Origin: Solirubrobacteraceae bacterium
GTDB taxonomy: Bacteria; Actinomycetota; Thermoleophilia; Solirubrobacterales; Solirubrobacteraceae
Reading direction: 5' to 3'
Length of the DNA stretch: 64,000 nucleotides
Assembly: GCA_025451035.1 (NCBI GenBank)
Contig: JANWLE010000037.1
Coordinates: 1 to 64,000, forward strand
Of the stretch, positions 17,159 to 25,179 are shown one piece after another. The notes below the pieces were generated by a model. It was not told where the DNA came from. It was given only the letters and a program-made list of their open reading frames with translations, and ran no database searches. Every line of letters begins with the position of its first letter. Position 1 is the first letter of the stretch. Position numbers and translations under genes: made by a program.

Positions 17159-17848
17159 TCAGACCCCGGTGTACGGAGGGTCGGGCTCCTCCTCGCGGCT
17201 GTCGCCGAAAGACTCCTCGGATGGCGGCATAGGCGGCTCTGTGCTCCCGAGGGCCGCCGGCGTGTCGCTGGTGACCGGTGGTGGCACAGGGCTCTGGGCC
17301 CCGGTGGGGACCGGAGAGCTGTGGGCGTCTGTGAGTCCGCTCACCGCCCGGCTGGCCTGATCGCGCACATCTGACAAAGATGTGCCGTCCTCTGTCATCT
17401 TCGCGTACCCACCGTAGGTGAGCACACCGGCTGCTATCAGCCCAAGCCAGATCCCGATCTTAATCCCGTACGACGCTTCCACCCCGGCAAAGCCGGTGCT
17501 TCCGTGCGGGTGGTGGATTATGCGGTAGAGGATCAGGAGCGTGGAGAGCGCCCCCAGCAACGTAACGACGACACTCAATTGGATAGGTGTGTTCAACTTG
17601 CGTTGCATCCCGGCGAGCGCCACGACAAACAGCGCGGCGAGGATTGTGATCAGCCAAATCCAGCGGCTATTGGTGAACGTGTCCCAGCCGGTCGTACTCG
17701 ATCCGTAGCTCACCGACCCTCCAAGCGGAACGGCCCCTTTTACGCTGGCTCCGTACCACTTGAAGAAGAACATCACGACCAGCAATGCAACTGCGCCACC
17801 GCCGACAATCCAGTCGGACCGGCGCAGACGGTTGACCTCGAAGCTCAT
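17159..17848 (-). CDS. Four-helix membrane protein with Pro/Ser-rich tail
   Basis: An unrecognised 229-residue membrane protein. Four hydrophobic helices are visible: about residues 13-30 (GGGAVALLVVMFFFKWYG), 60-80, 92-110 and 128-148. A cytosolic tail of about 75 residues, rich in Pro, Ser and Glu, ends EEEPDPPYTGV. AGGGGG lies about 10 nt before ATG 17848. Aromatic landmarks after TM1 (KWYG, later WDTF), YR(I) after TM3 and G-WLGL in TM4 match the order in the 147-residue protein just upstream, suggesting distant paralogues. The function is unknown. Confidence 0.7.
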   Translation of the reverse strand: MSFEVNRLRRSDWIVGGGAVALLVVMFFFKWYGASVKGAVPLGGSVSYGSSTTGWDTFTNSRWIWLITILAALFVVALAGMQRKLNTPIQLSVVVTLLGALSTLLILYRIIHHPHGSTGFAGVEASYGIKIGIWLGLIAAGVLTYGGYAKMTEDGTSLSDVRDQASRAVSGLTDAHSSPVPTGAQSPVPPPVTSDTPAALGSTEPPMPPSEESFGDSREEEPDPPYTGV

Positions 17849-17942
17849 CAGCTTGATACCCCCTATGGAGTGTGGAGGGTCCTCTAAGAGAGGGTCCTTT
17901 ACTGCGCTTCCCGGCGTCCGGATATCCGTAAGCCGTGAACTA

Positions 17943-17966
17943 CTATGCGCAGCTTTCTGCGTATAG
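17943..17966. repeat. Inverted repeat between two membrane-protein genes
   Basis: CTATGCGCAG and CTGCGTATAG pair over 10 bp with one mismatch around a 4-nt loop. It lies in the 144-bp gap between the paralogue-like genes, near a cggatatccg palindrome (17919-17928) and a direct repeat of agggtcct (from 17877 and 17891). It could be an operator or a hairpin. Confidence 0.4.
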
Positions 17967-17992
17967 CTGATATTTCCTGCGTCAGTAACGGT

Positions 17993-18436
17993 TTAGCTGA
18001 CCGGCAGTTTTCTCAGCTCGGCCTCGCCGGGCGAGTAAAGATCTGCACGTTCATCGCGCAGTGACTGCCACGCACCGATGAGGATCAGAAATGCTCCCGC
18101 TAGCGCAAGCCAAGGCGCCACACACATCGAGTGTGCGTGCTGCGGTCGCTCAAACACGCGAAACAGTGCGGCAATGACCGCGATAAACGCAAACAGCGTG
18201 CACCACACTGCGGCGGCGATCGGCAGCGCACTCGAGCGTTCGGTGATTACGGCTATCACCAGCCACAGCGCTGCGACACATGCGACTATCAGCAAAACGA
18301 TAGATGGCCCAAACGTCTGCCAAGCGTCGAGCTTACCCGTGGCGTTTTCGTACCACGGCAGCACCAGCGAGGCGACTATGCAGCCGGTACCCACTACGGC
18401 GATCAGCTCACCGATACGGACACGCTTGAGACTCAT
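17993..18436 (-). CDS. Four-helix membrane protein coupled to folD
   Basis: An unrecognised 147-residue membrane protein with four helices: GELIAVVGTGCIVASLVLPW, a second near residues 44-62, a third near 70-90 and WLALAGAFLILIGAWQSL near 118-136. TM1 is followed by WYENATGKLDAWQTF, like the loop of the 229-residue neighbour. ATG 18436 overlaps the folD stop as ATGA, so it is translated with folD. The function is unknown; the coupling suggests only co-expression. Confidence 0.68.
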   Translation of the reverse strand: MSLKRVRIGELIAVVGTGCIVASLVLPWYENATGKLDAWQTFGPSIVLLIVACVAALWLVIAVITERSSALPIAAAVWCTLFAFIAVIAALFRVFERPQHAHSMCVAPWLALAGAFLILIGAWQSLRDERADLYSPGEAELRKLPVS

Positions 18437-19293
18437 TGGTAATCCTTCCCTTGCCAGCGCGCTGCCTGCAACGTGTTACGCAGCAAGAAGGCGATCGTCA
18501 TTGGACCAACCCCCCCTGGGACAGGGGTCACGGCGCTAGCGATTTCGTTGGCGGCCTGGAAGTCGACGTCGCCTACCAGTCCCTCTGCTAGGCGGTTCAT
18601 TCCGACATCGATCACGATCGCCGCCGGCTTGATGAACTCACGCGTTATCAGACGCGGGCGACCGACGGCGCAGATGAGGACCTCCGCGCGAGCGCACACC
18701 GAGGCGAGATCTCGGGTACGTGAGTGACACACGGTGACGGTGGCATTGGCGGCCAACAAGAGCTGGGCCATCGGCTTGCCGAAGAGGTTCGAGCGTCCGA
18801 CCACGACCGCCTCGGCTCCCTGCAGCTGAGCATCCACGCTGGCCAGTAGCTCCATGACACCAGCGGGCGTACATGGACGTAGCCCCTCCTCGCCGAGACA
18901 TAGCTTCCCCGCGTTGATCGCGGTTAGCCCGTCGACGTCCTTGGCGGGATCGATGATCGCCGTCAGCGCCTGGCCGTCGAGGTGAGCCGGCAGTGGAAGC
19001 TGCAGCAACACACCGCTTACGGCCGGGTCCTGGTTGAGCTCGGTGAGGGCGCGTGCGACATCTTCGAATGACGCATCGCCCGGCAGGCGGACGTCGAACG
19101 GGGTCATCCCAACTTCTCCGCATGCCCGCTGCTTGCCCGCCACGTAGACGGCAGAGGCTGGATCCTCGCCGACGAGTACAGTCGCCAGACCTGGCTTGTA
19201 GCCGGTCCGTTCGGTCAATTGGGCAACCTCGCGTGCGACTTCTTCGCGCACACGCGCGGCGATCGCCTTGCCGTCGATTATCTGGGCCGCCAT
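18433..19293 (-). CDS. folD: Methylenetetrahydrofolate dehydrogenase/cyclohydrolase FolD
   Basis: Bifunctional cytosolic enzyme interconverting methylene-, methenyl- and 10-formyl-THF. The product is 286 residues, typical length. Visible are the substrate region PASAVYVAGKQRACGEVG (the YxxxK motif holds the catalytic Lys), GVLLQLPLPAHLD, PAKDVDGLT, the dinucleotide-binding GRSNLFGKPMAQLLL and the end PVPGGVGPMTIAFLLRNTL. ATG 19293 fits the family start; TACGAT lies 8 nt upstream. Confidence 0.97.
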   Translation of the reverse strand: MAAQIIDGKAIAARVREEVAREVAQLTERTGYKPGLATVLVGEDPASAVYVAGKQRACGEVGMTPFDVRLPGDASFEDVARALTELNQDPAVSGVLLQLPLPAHLDGQALTAIIDPAKDVDGLTAINAGKLCLGEEGLRPCTPAGVMELLASVDAQLQGAEAVVVGRSNLFGKPMAQLLLAANATVTVCHSRTRDLASVCARAEVLICAVGRPRLITREFIKPAAIVIDVGMNRLAEGLVGDVDFQAANEIASAVTPVPGGVGPMTIAFLLRNTLQAARWQGKDYQ

Positions 19294-19577
19294 AGGCAGG
19301 GATCGTAGGCAATCAGCCGGAGAGGTTGCCTGGAGGTGCGCGTAAGAGCGGCTCTAGCCTTGCCGTGCGCGTCGTTCGGCAAAGACGCCTTTCGCTCTAG
19401 CGTTCCGCAAAGAGTTTGCCAAAGAGGCGAGCTAGCGGTTGGCGATATACCAAGTCGATCAACACCAGCGACATCATCGCTTCGACACTACTCACGGCTT
19501 CGGATAGCGCCGGCCGGCGCGTGTCACACAGGCGCCGACCTTGCGGTGGATTCTCGCAGTGAGCGGCCCAGCGACGC
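19294..19577. other. 284-bp gap between pcrA and folD
   Basis: No convincing gene, tRNA or terminator is visible. A minus-strand frame from TTG/ATG codons here has no recognisable content. The minus-strand hexamer TACGAT (19302-19307), 8 nt before the folD ATG, is a plausible promoter element. Confidence 0.4.
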
Positions 19578-21818
19578 TCAGCGCCTTGAGATAGGGGCAT
19601 GCTCGGCCATCAGCTTGCGCTCTGAACCATCGCGGGCGAAGCGCACGACGATGATCCCGCCTGGCTCCACGGCGGTCACCACGCCGTCGCCGAAGGCTGC
19701 ATGGACGATGTCATCGCCGAGATGAAAGGCGGGAGTGGACCCGGGGCTGCTGACTGAGTCCCAGCTGATGGACGTTCCTCTGGCCAGGCTCACGACGCGT
19801 GAGTCGGGTGAGAACGCTGGCTCAGACTTGCTCGTCAGCTCTCTGGGTATCTCGGACAAGAACCGACTCGCGAACCCCTGTGTTTGGGCGCCGAACACCG
19901 AGCGACGACGGGCATGGGTCAGGTACAGGTTGCGCTCGGCCCGCGTGACTCCCACGTAGAACAGGCGGCGCTCCTCCTCCAGGCCCGCTTCCTCGAGCGC
20001 GCGCGAATGCGGGAAGATGCCATCCTCGCAGCCGACTATGAAGACCACCGGATACTCGAGTCCCTTGGCGTTGTGGAGAGTCATCAGCGTGACGAGGCTC
20101 TCCTCGTCCTTGAGCGTGTCGGCGTCGGCGACCAGCGCGATCTGACCGAGAAACACCTCGAGCGTGGCTTCGTCCTGCTCTGTTGACGCGTCGAACTCTC
20201 GTGCCACCTCGATCAGCTGCTCGAGGTTCTCGATTCGGCCCTGCGCCTCGAACGTGCGCTCGTCTTCAAGGGCTTGGATGTAGTCGGTGGCGGTGAGCAC
20301 CTCCTGCAGGAGGTCTCCGATCGGGACCTTCTGCTCGAGGCGCTCGCGTAGCGAGCTCATGGTCCCCATGAAGCGACTCAGCGACTTGATCGCGGCGGCG
20401 TTCAAGCCTGGCACCTGCTCGGGACTGGCCGCAGCGTCCCATACCGGGATGTCTGTGCTGGCGGCGTGCGTGGTGACCCGCGCGAGCGACGTTTGGCCTA
20501 TGCCACGCCGCGGGGAGTTGGCTATGCGGGTGAAGCTGACCACGTCCTGCGGGTTGACGAGGAAGGTCAGGTAGGCGACCGCATCCTTGATCTCGGCGCG
20601 CTCGTAGAACTTTGTCCCGCCGACCACCTGGTAGGAGATTTCCTGGCGCACGAGCGCGTCCTCGACGACACGAGACATCGCGTTGGTGCGGTAAAAGACG
20701 GCTATATCCGAGCGGCTCAGCCCCTCGTCTACGAGACGCTCGATCTCACCGACTACGTACCGCGCCTCTGCGTGCTCGTCCTCTAGCTCCATAACCTCGA
20801 TCGGGTCGCCCTCGCCGAGCTCGCTCCAGAGCTCCTTCGACATGCCGCCCCGGTTGTTGCTTATCACCGTGTTGGCTGCCGAGAGAATCGTCTGCGTCGA
20901 GCGGTAGTTCTGCTCCAGGCGTACCACACGTGCGTCGGGGAAATCCTTTTGGAAGTCGAGTATGTTGCGCACGTCCGCCCCGCGAAAGCCGTAGATGGAT
21001 TGCGCGTCGTCACCGACGACAGCCAGGTTCCGGTGCTGCTCGGCGCCCTCGTCGCGACCGCCCAGACTGTCGCCAGCGCCAGCGCCGACCAGCAGACGCA
21101 GCCAGCGATACTGAGCGTGGTTAGTGTCCTGATACTCGTCGACGAGCACGTGGCGGAAGGCGCTGACATAGCGTTCCCTGACCTCGGGGAACAGTCTCAG
21201 TAGCTCCACGGCGCGGAACAGCAAATCATCGAAGTCCATTGCGTTCATACGCCTGAGCTCACGCTCATAGAGGCGATATACGTCAGCCGCCTCCTCGTAG
21301 ACGGCGCCGGTCTGCTCGGCGAAGGCGTTCGCGTCGATCAAGAGATTCTTCGCCGCGGAGATCCTGCTGTGGATCGCCGCAGGGGTGTACCGCTTGGGGT
21401 CGATGCCCACAGCGTCTATGCAGTGCTTGGTGAGCCGGCGGGCGTCGGCCTGGTCGTAGATCGTGAAGGCGCGGGTATAGCCCAGGCGCTCGGCATCCGC
21501 CCGCAGCATGCGTGCGCACGCGGCATGGAATGTGAGCAGCCACATGCCGCGAGTGTGGTGGCCGAGCAGCCGCTCGACGCGTGCGCGCATCTCTTGAGCG
21601 GCCTTGTTCGTGAAGGTGATCGCGAGGATCTCGCTCGCCTGGGCCGCGTCGGTGAAGATGAGATGGGCGATCCGGTGCGTGAGGACCCGGGTCTTGCCGC
21701 TTCCGGCTCCAGCGAGAATCAGCAGTGGTCCTTGCGCGTGGGTGACTGCTTCCCGCTGAGGTTCGTTCAGGCCCCCAAAAAGCTCGTCGAGGTGCTCGGC
21801 GTGAGGACTCGTCAACAT
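19578..21818 (-). CDS. pcrA: UvrD/PcrA-type superfamily 1 DNA helicase
   Basis: A 3'-5' DNA helicase used in repair and in clearing replication obstacles. The product is 746 residues. Motifs in order: LNEPQREAVTHAQGPLLIL (Q motif), AGAGSGKTRVLTHR (Walker A), LAITFTNKAAQEMRAR, LVDEYQDTNHAQY (Walker B), VVGDDAQSIYGFRGAD, LEQNYRSTQTIL, LMTLHNAKGLEYPVVFIVG and YVGVTRAERNLYL. The C-terminus ends in a Tudor-like segment (GDDIVHAAFGDGVVTAVEPG) typical of PcrA, which binds RNA polymerase. TATGCT lies 10 nt before ATG 21818. Confidence 0.95.
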   Translation of the reverse strand: MLTSPHAEHLDELFGGLNEPQREAVTHAQGPLLILAGAGSGKTRVLTHRIAHLIFTDAAQASEILAITFTNKAAQEMRARVERLLGHHTRGMWLLTFHAACARMLRADAERLGYTRAFTIYDQADARRLTKHCIDAVGIDPKRYTPAAIHSRISAAKNLLIDANAFAEQTGAVYEEAADVYRLYERELRRMNAMDFDDLLFRAVELLRLFPEVRERYVSAFRHVLVDEYQDTNHAQYRWLRLLVGAGAGDSLGGRDEGAEQHRNLAVVGDDAQSIYGFRGADVRNILDFQKDFPDARVVRLEQNYRSTQTILSAANTVISNNRGGMSKELWSELGEGDPIEVMELEDEHAEARYVVGEIERLVDEGLSRSDIAVFYRTNAMSRVVEDALVRQEISYQVVGGTKFYERAEIKDAVAYLTFLVNPQDVVSFTRIANSPRRGIGQTSLARVTTHAASTDIPVWDAAASPEQVPGLNAAAIKSLSRFMGTMSSLRERLEQKVPIGDLLQEVLTATDYIQALEDERTFEAQGRIENLEQLIEVAREFDASTEQDEATLEVFLGQIALVADADTLKDEESLVTLMTLHNAKGLEYPVVFIVGCEDGIFPHSRALEEAGLEEERRLFYVGVTRAERNLYLTHARRRSVFGAQTQGFASRFLSEIPRELTSKSEPAFSPDSRVVSLARGTSISWDSVSSPGSTPAFHLGDDIVHAAFGDGVVTAVEPGGIIVVRFARDGSERKLMAEHAPISRR

Positions 21819-21992
21819 CGGTATCTAGAGCATAGAAGCGACATCGGGCGAACCACAAAAACGGCGCAGAGAAGCCATATTCCAGCTCAACTCCCGAGTG
21901 TCAACACATCCCAGCCCCGCCTACCGCTCAGTTGGCGCTCGGATGCGCGAGCGGGCGGGCGCCGTCTTGCGGCAGACGCCCGCGGAACGTCG

Positions 21993-21998
21993 TAGCGT
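21993..21998 (+). promoter_or_regulatory. Candidate -10 element of the queuosine-salvage gene
   Basis: TAGCGT lies seven bases before ATG 22006, with no Shine-Dalgarno sequence, consistent with a leaderless mRNA. Confidence 0.3.
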
Positions 21999-22005
21999 TG
22001 GGTGC

Positions 22006-22890
22006 ATGCTCACCGATGAGGTCAGAAGCCGCTGTCGTGAGATAGCCGAAGGCTCGCGGATGGTGCGCATCGACATGGGTCTCCTCACCGAGGTCACGCC
22101 CTCGCCCCAGCAGCCTACGCTTGACCCCGAGTGCCACTACCTCGAGGGCGACGCGGCCGACGTCGCCGATTACCTGCTCGCGCTAGATGCGATCAACTTC
22201 GGCTCGGGCTGGTTCCCCACACTGCGCAAGCGCTCGCGCGGCGGAAGGCCTCTGTCCGGTTACTTCACGGTGGCGTGGTCGTTTGCCGACCACGTCCGTG
22301 TCGCCGGGCCGCCCGTGGCTGACTGGCTCAGACAGGTCGGGACTCGGGAGATCGCGCTGATCCTGGGCCAGCGAGCCGACCACGAGCTGATGAATCTCTA
22401 CGCCCAGGCGCTCCGGACGCTCGGTGCTTTCCTGCACGGCCGCCGCGCACTCGACCTGGTCAGCGAATGCCGGGGTTCAGCCGAGCGTCTGGCAGGCAGC
22501 CTGGCGCAGGGAATGGCGATGTTCTGCGACCGGGGCTTCTACAAGCGTGCTCAGATAGTCCCGAACGACCTGGCGCTAGCGGGGGTCGCGCGGTTCAGCG
22601 ACCTGGATCGTCTGACGATCTTTGCCGACAACCTCGTGCCGCACGTGCTTCGCTGCGAGGGCATATTGGTCTACGAGCCGACGCTCGCCGAGCACATAGA
22701 CGCCGGCCGGCCGCTGCCGGCGGGAGCCGCCGAGCGGGAGATCCGCGCGTGCGCGGTGCACGCCTGCGAGTTGATCTCGCAACGGACCGGGATTCCGGCG
22801 CGAAACCTCGACACGTGGTTGTGGAATCGCGGGCAGGAGCGTGCCTATAAGGAGCGTCCTCGCCACCGCACGAAGACCGTCTTCTACTAG
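22006..22890 (+). CDS. qng1: Queuosine salvage protein (Qng1/DUF2419 family)
   Basis: This family hydrolyses queuosine 5'-monophosphate to free the queuine base for reuse in tRNA. The 294-residue product has family landmarks: an N-terminal HYLEGDAADVADYLLALDAINFGSGWFP, FTVAWSFADHVR, FADNLVPHVLRCEGILVYEP, EIRACAVHACELI and the terminal DTWLWNRGQE plus RPRHRTKTVFY. ATG 22006 is preferred to upstream in-frame starts, which lie in unconserved sequence. It stands alone between pcrA (divergent) and cysE (convergent). The family is known from eukaryotes and scattered bacteria; no other queuosine gene is in the window. Confidence 0.85.
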   Translation: MLTDEVRSRCREIAEGSRMVRIDMGLLTEVTPSPQQPTLDPECHYLEGDAADVADYLLALDAINFGSGWFPTLRKRSRGGRPLSGYFTVAWSFADHVRVAGPPVADWLRQVGTREIALILGQRADHELMNLYAQALRTLGAFLHGRRALDLVSECRGSAERLAGSLAQGMAMFCDRGFYKRAQIVPNDLALAGVARFSDLDRLTIFADNLVPHVLRCEGILVYEPTLAEHIDAGRPLPAGAAEREIRACAVHACELISQRTGIPARNLDTWLWNRGQERAYKERPRHRTKTVFY

Positions 22891-22909
22891 ACCTCGAGCG
22901 AGCGCTCGG

Positions 22910-23650
22910 TCAACCGCCGGCCGGGTTCTGTCCTCGCACCGGCCGCAGTGGCCTGACCTCTGCTGGAGCCCGCTCTTGCTCGCCGGAGAGCTTGCTGACC
23001 GCCCGTTCGAGATCTCCGATACGCGTGGCCAACCCTTGGATCGCCTCGGCGATCGGGTCCGGGAGGTGGATCCAGTCGGCGTCGGGCCCCTCGGGTCGGC
23101 GTCCGTCGACACGCACGGGATGACCGGGGTTTCCGACCACGGTCGCGTTCGGCGGCACGTCGGTGATCACCACGCTGTTAGCCCCGATCTTCGCACCGTG
23201 ACCGATCGTTATCGGGCCGAGCAGCTTCGCGCCGGACCCGATAGTGACGTTGTCTTCCACAGTGGGATGACGCTTGCCGGTTTGAAAGCCGGTTCCGCCG
23301 AGCGTGACGCCCTGGTAGAGGGTTACGTCGTCACCGATCCTCGCGGTCTCGCCTATCACCACCCCCGAACCGTGGTCGATGAACAGCCCGCGGCCGATCA
23401 TCGCTGCCGGGTGGATCTCAATCCCGGTCACCGCACGCGTGAACACTGACATTGAACGAGGTACAAGTGGCATGCCGGCCTCGTGCAATGCGTGAGCCAC
23501 GCGATGCGACAGCAGCGCATGGATGCCGGGCCAGGTGGCGAGAATCTCCACCGGGCTGACGCCCTGCGCGGCGGGATCCCTGGCCCGCGCGGCCGCGATG
23601 TCGCGACGCAACTCATTGGCGACCCGTGCGAAACTGCCGAGTCCGAACAT
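22910..23650 (-). CDS. cysE: Serine O-acetyltransferase CysE
   Basis: CysE makes O-acetylserine from serine and acetyl-CoA, the substrate of CysK. The 246-residue protein has an N-terminal helical region (SHRVAHALHEAGMPLVPRSM) and a left-handed beta-helix of hexapeptide repeats (GIEIHPAAMIGRGLFIDHGS, VVIGETARIGDDVTLYQGVT). GFQTGKRHPT is near the active site. A Pro/Glu/Arg-rich tail of about 30 residues follows. ATG 23650 has TAGGCT 6 nt upstream. It lies 67 nt downstream of cysK on the same strand. Confidence 0.96.
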   Translation of the reverse strand: MFGLGSFARVANELRRDIAAARARDPAAQGVSPVEILATWPGIHALLSHRVAHALHEAGMPLVPRSMSVFTRAVTGIEIHPAAMIGRGLFIDHGSGVVIGETARIGDDVTLYQGVTLGGTGFQTGKRHPTVEDNVTIGSGAKLLGPITIGHGAKIGANSVVITDVPPNATVVGNPGHPVRVDGRRPEGPDADWIHLPDPIAEAIQGLATRIGDLERAVSKLSGEQERAPAEVRPLRPVRGQNPAGG

Positions 23651-23656
23651 GCCAAC

Positions 23657-23662
23657 AGCCTA
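23657..23662 (-). promoter_or_regulatory. -10 element of cysE (leaderless)
   Basis: TAGGCT on the minus strand, six bases before the cysE ATG. It allows cysE expression separate from cysK. Confidence 0.45.
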
Positions 23663-23717
23663 GCGCGCGACACACGGAGCGCCCAGCGGTGTGACGGCAC
23701 ATGTCGGGATGGGCGGC

Positions 23718-24656
23718 TCACGGGGCGAAGAACGCCTGAGATATGTAGCGCTCGCCGGAGTCGGGCATGATCACCACGATCCTCTTGCCACGCGTTTCGG
23801 GCCGGGCAGCGACTTGTAGGGCGGCCCACACCGCCGCGCCGCACGATATTCCCGCCAAGATCCCTTCCCGGCGGGCACAGGCCCAGGCTGTCTGGATCGC
23901 GTCCTCGTCCGAGACAGCGATCACCTCGTCGATCAGCTCCCTGTTCAGGATCGGCGGCACGAATCCGGCACCTATGCCCTGAATACGGTGGGGGGCTGGC
24001 GGGCGTCCTGAGAGGACCGCCGAATTGAGCGGCTCGACCGCGACTATCCGCAGGCTCGGGTTGTGTTCGCGCAGATACTCCCCGGTCCCGGTGATCGTCC
24101 CACCGGTGCCTACGCCCGCGACGAGCACGTCGAGCTTGCCGTCGAGCGCTCGGTAGATCTCTGGCCCGGTTGTGCGGCGGTGGGCCTGCGGATTCGCTGG
24201 ATTAGAGAACTGGTCGGGGAGAAACACGTCTGGCTCGCGCGCCATTTCGCGTGCCGCCTGGACAGCCTCGGCCATACCGCCAAGTGACTCGGTGATCTGC
24301 ACCCGCGCGCCATATAGCTTGAGCAGGCTCTCGCGCTCTCGGCTCATGCCCTGCGGCAGCGCCAGCACGAGGTCATAGCCCTTGGCCGCGCACACGAACG
24401 CGAGCGCGATCCCGGTATTGCCGCTGGTGGCCTCCACAATGGTGGTGCGCCCCGGCTCGATCAGCCCCTCGGCCTCGGCAGAGTCGATCATCGCCACGCC
24501 AATCCGATCCTTGACACTCCCGCCCGGGTTGAACGACTCGAGCTTGGCGAACAGCTGCACTCCGTTTTCCGCAGCTGCCTGGTCGAGCATCCGAGACAAC
24601 TCGACCATCGGCGTGTCACCAACAAGCTGCGAAATGTTGATCGGAATTGACCCCAT
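23718..24656 (-). CDS. cysK: Cysteine synthase (O-acetylserine sulfhydrylase)
   Basis: PLP enzyme that forms cysteine from O-acetylserine and sulfide. The 312-residue product shows the PLP-lysine motif SFNPGGSVKDRIG (Lys near residue 48), the substrate loop VEATSGNTGIALAF, the phosphate-binding GVGTGGTITGTGEYL and PDSGERYISQ near the end. ATG 24656 is the natural start; TATTGT lies 11 nt before it. Its neighbours are an Rrf2 regulator upstream and cysE downstream, together a cysteine-synthesis unit. CysM-type activity cannot be excluded. Confidence 0.95.
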   Translation of the reverse strand: MGSIPINISQLVGDTPMVELSRMLDQAAAENGVQLFAKLESFNPGGSVKDRIGVAMIDSAEAEGLIEPGRTTIVEATSGNTGIALAFVCAAKGYDLVLALPQGMSRERESLLKLYGARVQITESLGGMAEAVQAAREMAREPDVFLPDQFSNPANPQAHRRTTGPEIYRALDGKLDVLVAGVGTGGTITGTGEYLREHNPSLRIVAVEPLNSAVLSGRPPAPHRIQGIGAGFVPPILNRELIDEVIAVSDEDAIQTAWACARREGILAGISCGAAVWAALQVAARPETRGKRIVVIMPDSGERYISQAFFAP

Positions 24657-24738
24657 AGGGCATCAAGACAATAGTGGCCTAGTGGCCATTGCGCCTACCG
24701 GTCCCCCTAAAAGCGACTCTCGGCGCCAGGAGGGGGCT

Positions 24739-25131
24739 CTAGATGTAATACATGCTGGCGCCTGCATCGCGGGCTTCGCGCTCGATCACCTCTGCGATCG
24801 TGGTCTGTTCAAGCACGCGGCGAGCGGCTGCGGAGGCGTCGGCGAACACTCCCTCGGAGTCACGCCCGAGGGGCCCATCGAGCAGCTCGACGACCTCCAG
24901 CACCGTGATGGTGGAGGGGTCGCGGGCGAAGCGGTAGCCGCCCTTGACCCCGCGCTGGGAGTTGAGAATCCCCGCGCGGCGCAGGACGGCGAAGAGTTGC
25001 TCGAGGAATTGCACGGGTACGTCGCGTCGCCGCGCGAGCTCACCGATGGGGACAGGCTCAGCGCCCGAGCTGCGGCCTAGCTCGGTGAGCGCCATCACGG
25101 CGTAGGGGGACTTGCTGGTGATCGAGATCAT
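24739..25131 (-). CDS. Rrf2-family transcriptional regulator (CymR-like)
   Basis: A 130-residue winged-helix regulator. It opens ITSKSPYAVMALTELGR, has the recognition region IGELARRRDVPVQFLEQLFAVLRRAGIL and the wing NSQRGVKGGYRFARDP. There is no cysteine at all, so the three-Cys Fe-S site of IscR/NsrR is missing. That, and its position 82 nt upstream of cysK-cysE on the same strand, fits a CymR-like repressor, which in Firmicutes senses cysteine status through CysK. The CymR role is inference; the fold is clear. Confidence 0.85.
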   Translation of the reverse strand: MISITSKSPYAVMALTELGRSSGAEPVPIGELARRRDVPVQFLEQLFAVLRRAGILNSQRGVKGGYRFARDPSTITVLEVVELLDGPLGRDSEGVFADASAAARRVLEQTTIAEVIEREARDAGASMYYI

Positions 25132-25179
25132 CTTGGCGGCGACGGCCTGTGGCGACCGCGCCGTGACGATCCTAGTGCC

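Noticed and set aside
19397-19600. 67-residue minus-strand frame in the pcrA-folD gap
   Set aside because: No ribosome-binding site, no promoter at the usual spacing and no recognisable composition.
24672-24687. Direct repeat TAGTGGCC x2 upstream of cysK as a regulator site
   Set aside because: Two short adjacent copies without symmetry or a known consensus; too weak to call an operator.
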